Shown one piece after another: positions 31,838-31,842 of a stretch of DNA of 31,842 nucleotides. A program made the translations under genes and the position numbers. Numbering within the stretch: position 1 is the stretch's first letter; each line of letters starts with the position of its first letter. The notes beneath the pieces are model-generated. The model did no database searches. It had not been told where the DNA came from and was given only the letters and a program-made list of their open reading frames with translations. Origin of the DNA: DASVXQ01 sp046727955 (GTDB lineage Bacteria > Actinomycetota > CALGFH01); the NCBI GenBank assembly GCA_046727955.1, contig JBKPDO010000232.1:1-31842 (forward strand). Reading direction: 5' to 3'.

Positions 31838-31840
31838 TAG
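31815..31840 (+). repeat. IS630 right terminal inverted repeat
   Basis: 26 bp starting GCAATACAAGGCTGACAAGC are the exact complement of the left end. The transposase stop codon (31827-31829) lies inside this repeat. Confidence 0.9.
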
Positions 31841-31842
31841 CC

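Noticed and set aside
1..31842. CRISPR arrays, tRNA or rRNA genes, riboswitches
   Set aside because: No regularly spaced 25-40 bp repeats, no tRNA cloverleaf with CCA-end context, no rRNA signatures and no recognisable aptamer core were found by eye.

Overview
The window is very GC-rich throughout (third codon positions almost always G or C). Its gene families suggest an actinobacterium, probably an environmental or uncultured lineage: SQR-like flavoproteins, DUF1641, an ArsR/P1B-ATPase pair, a CopC-CopD fusion, DUF2752, BlaI/M56, and Walker-type ABC exporter remnants. No rRNA, tRNA or CRISPR array was seen. The overall theme is metal, sulfur and redox stress, mixed with much gene debris.

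Layout. (1) 1-1394 (-): a four-segment membrane protein followed by a DUF318/ArsP-type permease that runs off the left edge. (2) 1615-3157 (+): a small membrane protein, an ISAs1 transposase 5' remnant fused to the 3' end of an ABC ATPase gene, and a frameshifted ABC-2 permease. (3) 6821-3239 (-): small membrane protein, DsrE-like protein, sulfide:quinone-oxidoreductase-like flavoprotein, SAM methyltransferase (frameshifted), YkoF-like thiamine-binding protein and PIG-L deacetylase, tightly packed as an operon from DsrE onward. (4) 6995-7585 (+): an amidohydrolase remnant. (5) 9499-7838 (-): a second SQR-like flavoprotein with DUF1641, closed by a strong hairpin. (6) 9785-10231: 5' fragments of an ABC ATPase and a YdeI-family gene. 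(7) 12966-10236 (-): two translationally coupled DUF1670 genes. (8) 13393-16751: a divergent lipoprotein, then an ArsR regulator, a P1B metal ATPase with CSC in place of CPC, and a Cys-rich 55-residue peptide, overlapping or 1 nt apart. (9) 16772-19883: methyltransferase and M56 fragments, a protein made of three helix-turn-helix repeats, a truncated merR bracketed by inverted 11-bp repeat arrays, and a collapsed CoA-disulfide-reductase-like gene. (10) 20109-24876: thioredoxin-reductase-like flavoprotein, CopC-CopD fusion, and a second paralogous permease divergent from CopCD across a perfect operator-like palindrome. (11) 24904-28794: frameshifted DUF2752, SHOCT protein, amidohydrolase, a chimeric flavoprotein ORF and TetR. 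(12) 29025-30385: BlaI-M56 pair. (13) 30606-31837: a complete IS630-type element with perfect terminal inverted repeats.

How the genes may work together: the two SQR-like proteins, DsrE and DUF1641 point to sulfide or persulfide oxidation. The two permeases, CopCD and the ArsR-ATPase-Cys peptide operon point to metal handling. Many genes are broken by single-base indels, often inside C or A homopolymers, while several long genes are intact. Some breaks may therefore be sequence errors. The truncations and internal deletions look like real decay in a recombination-prone accessory region.
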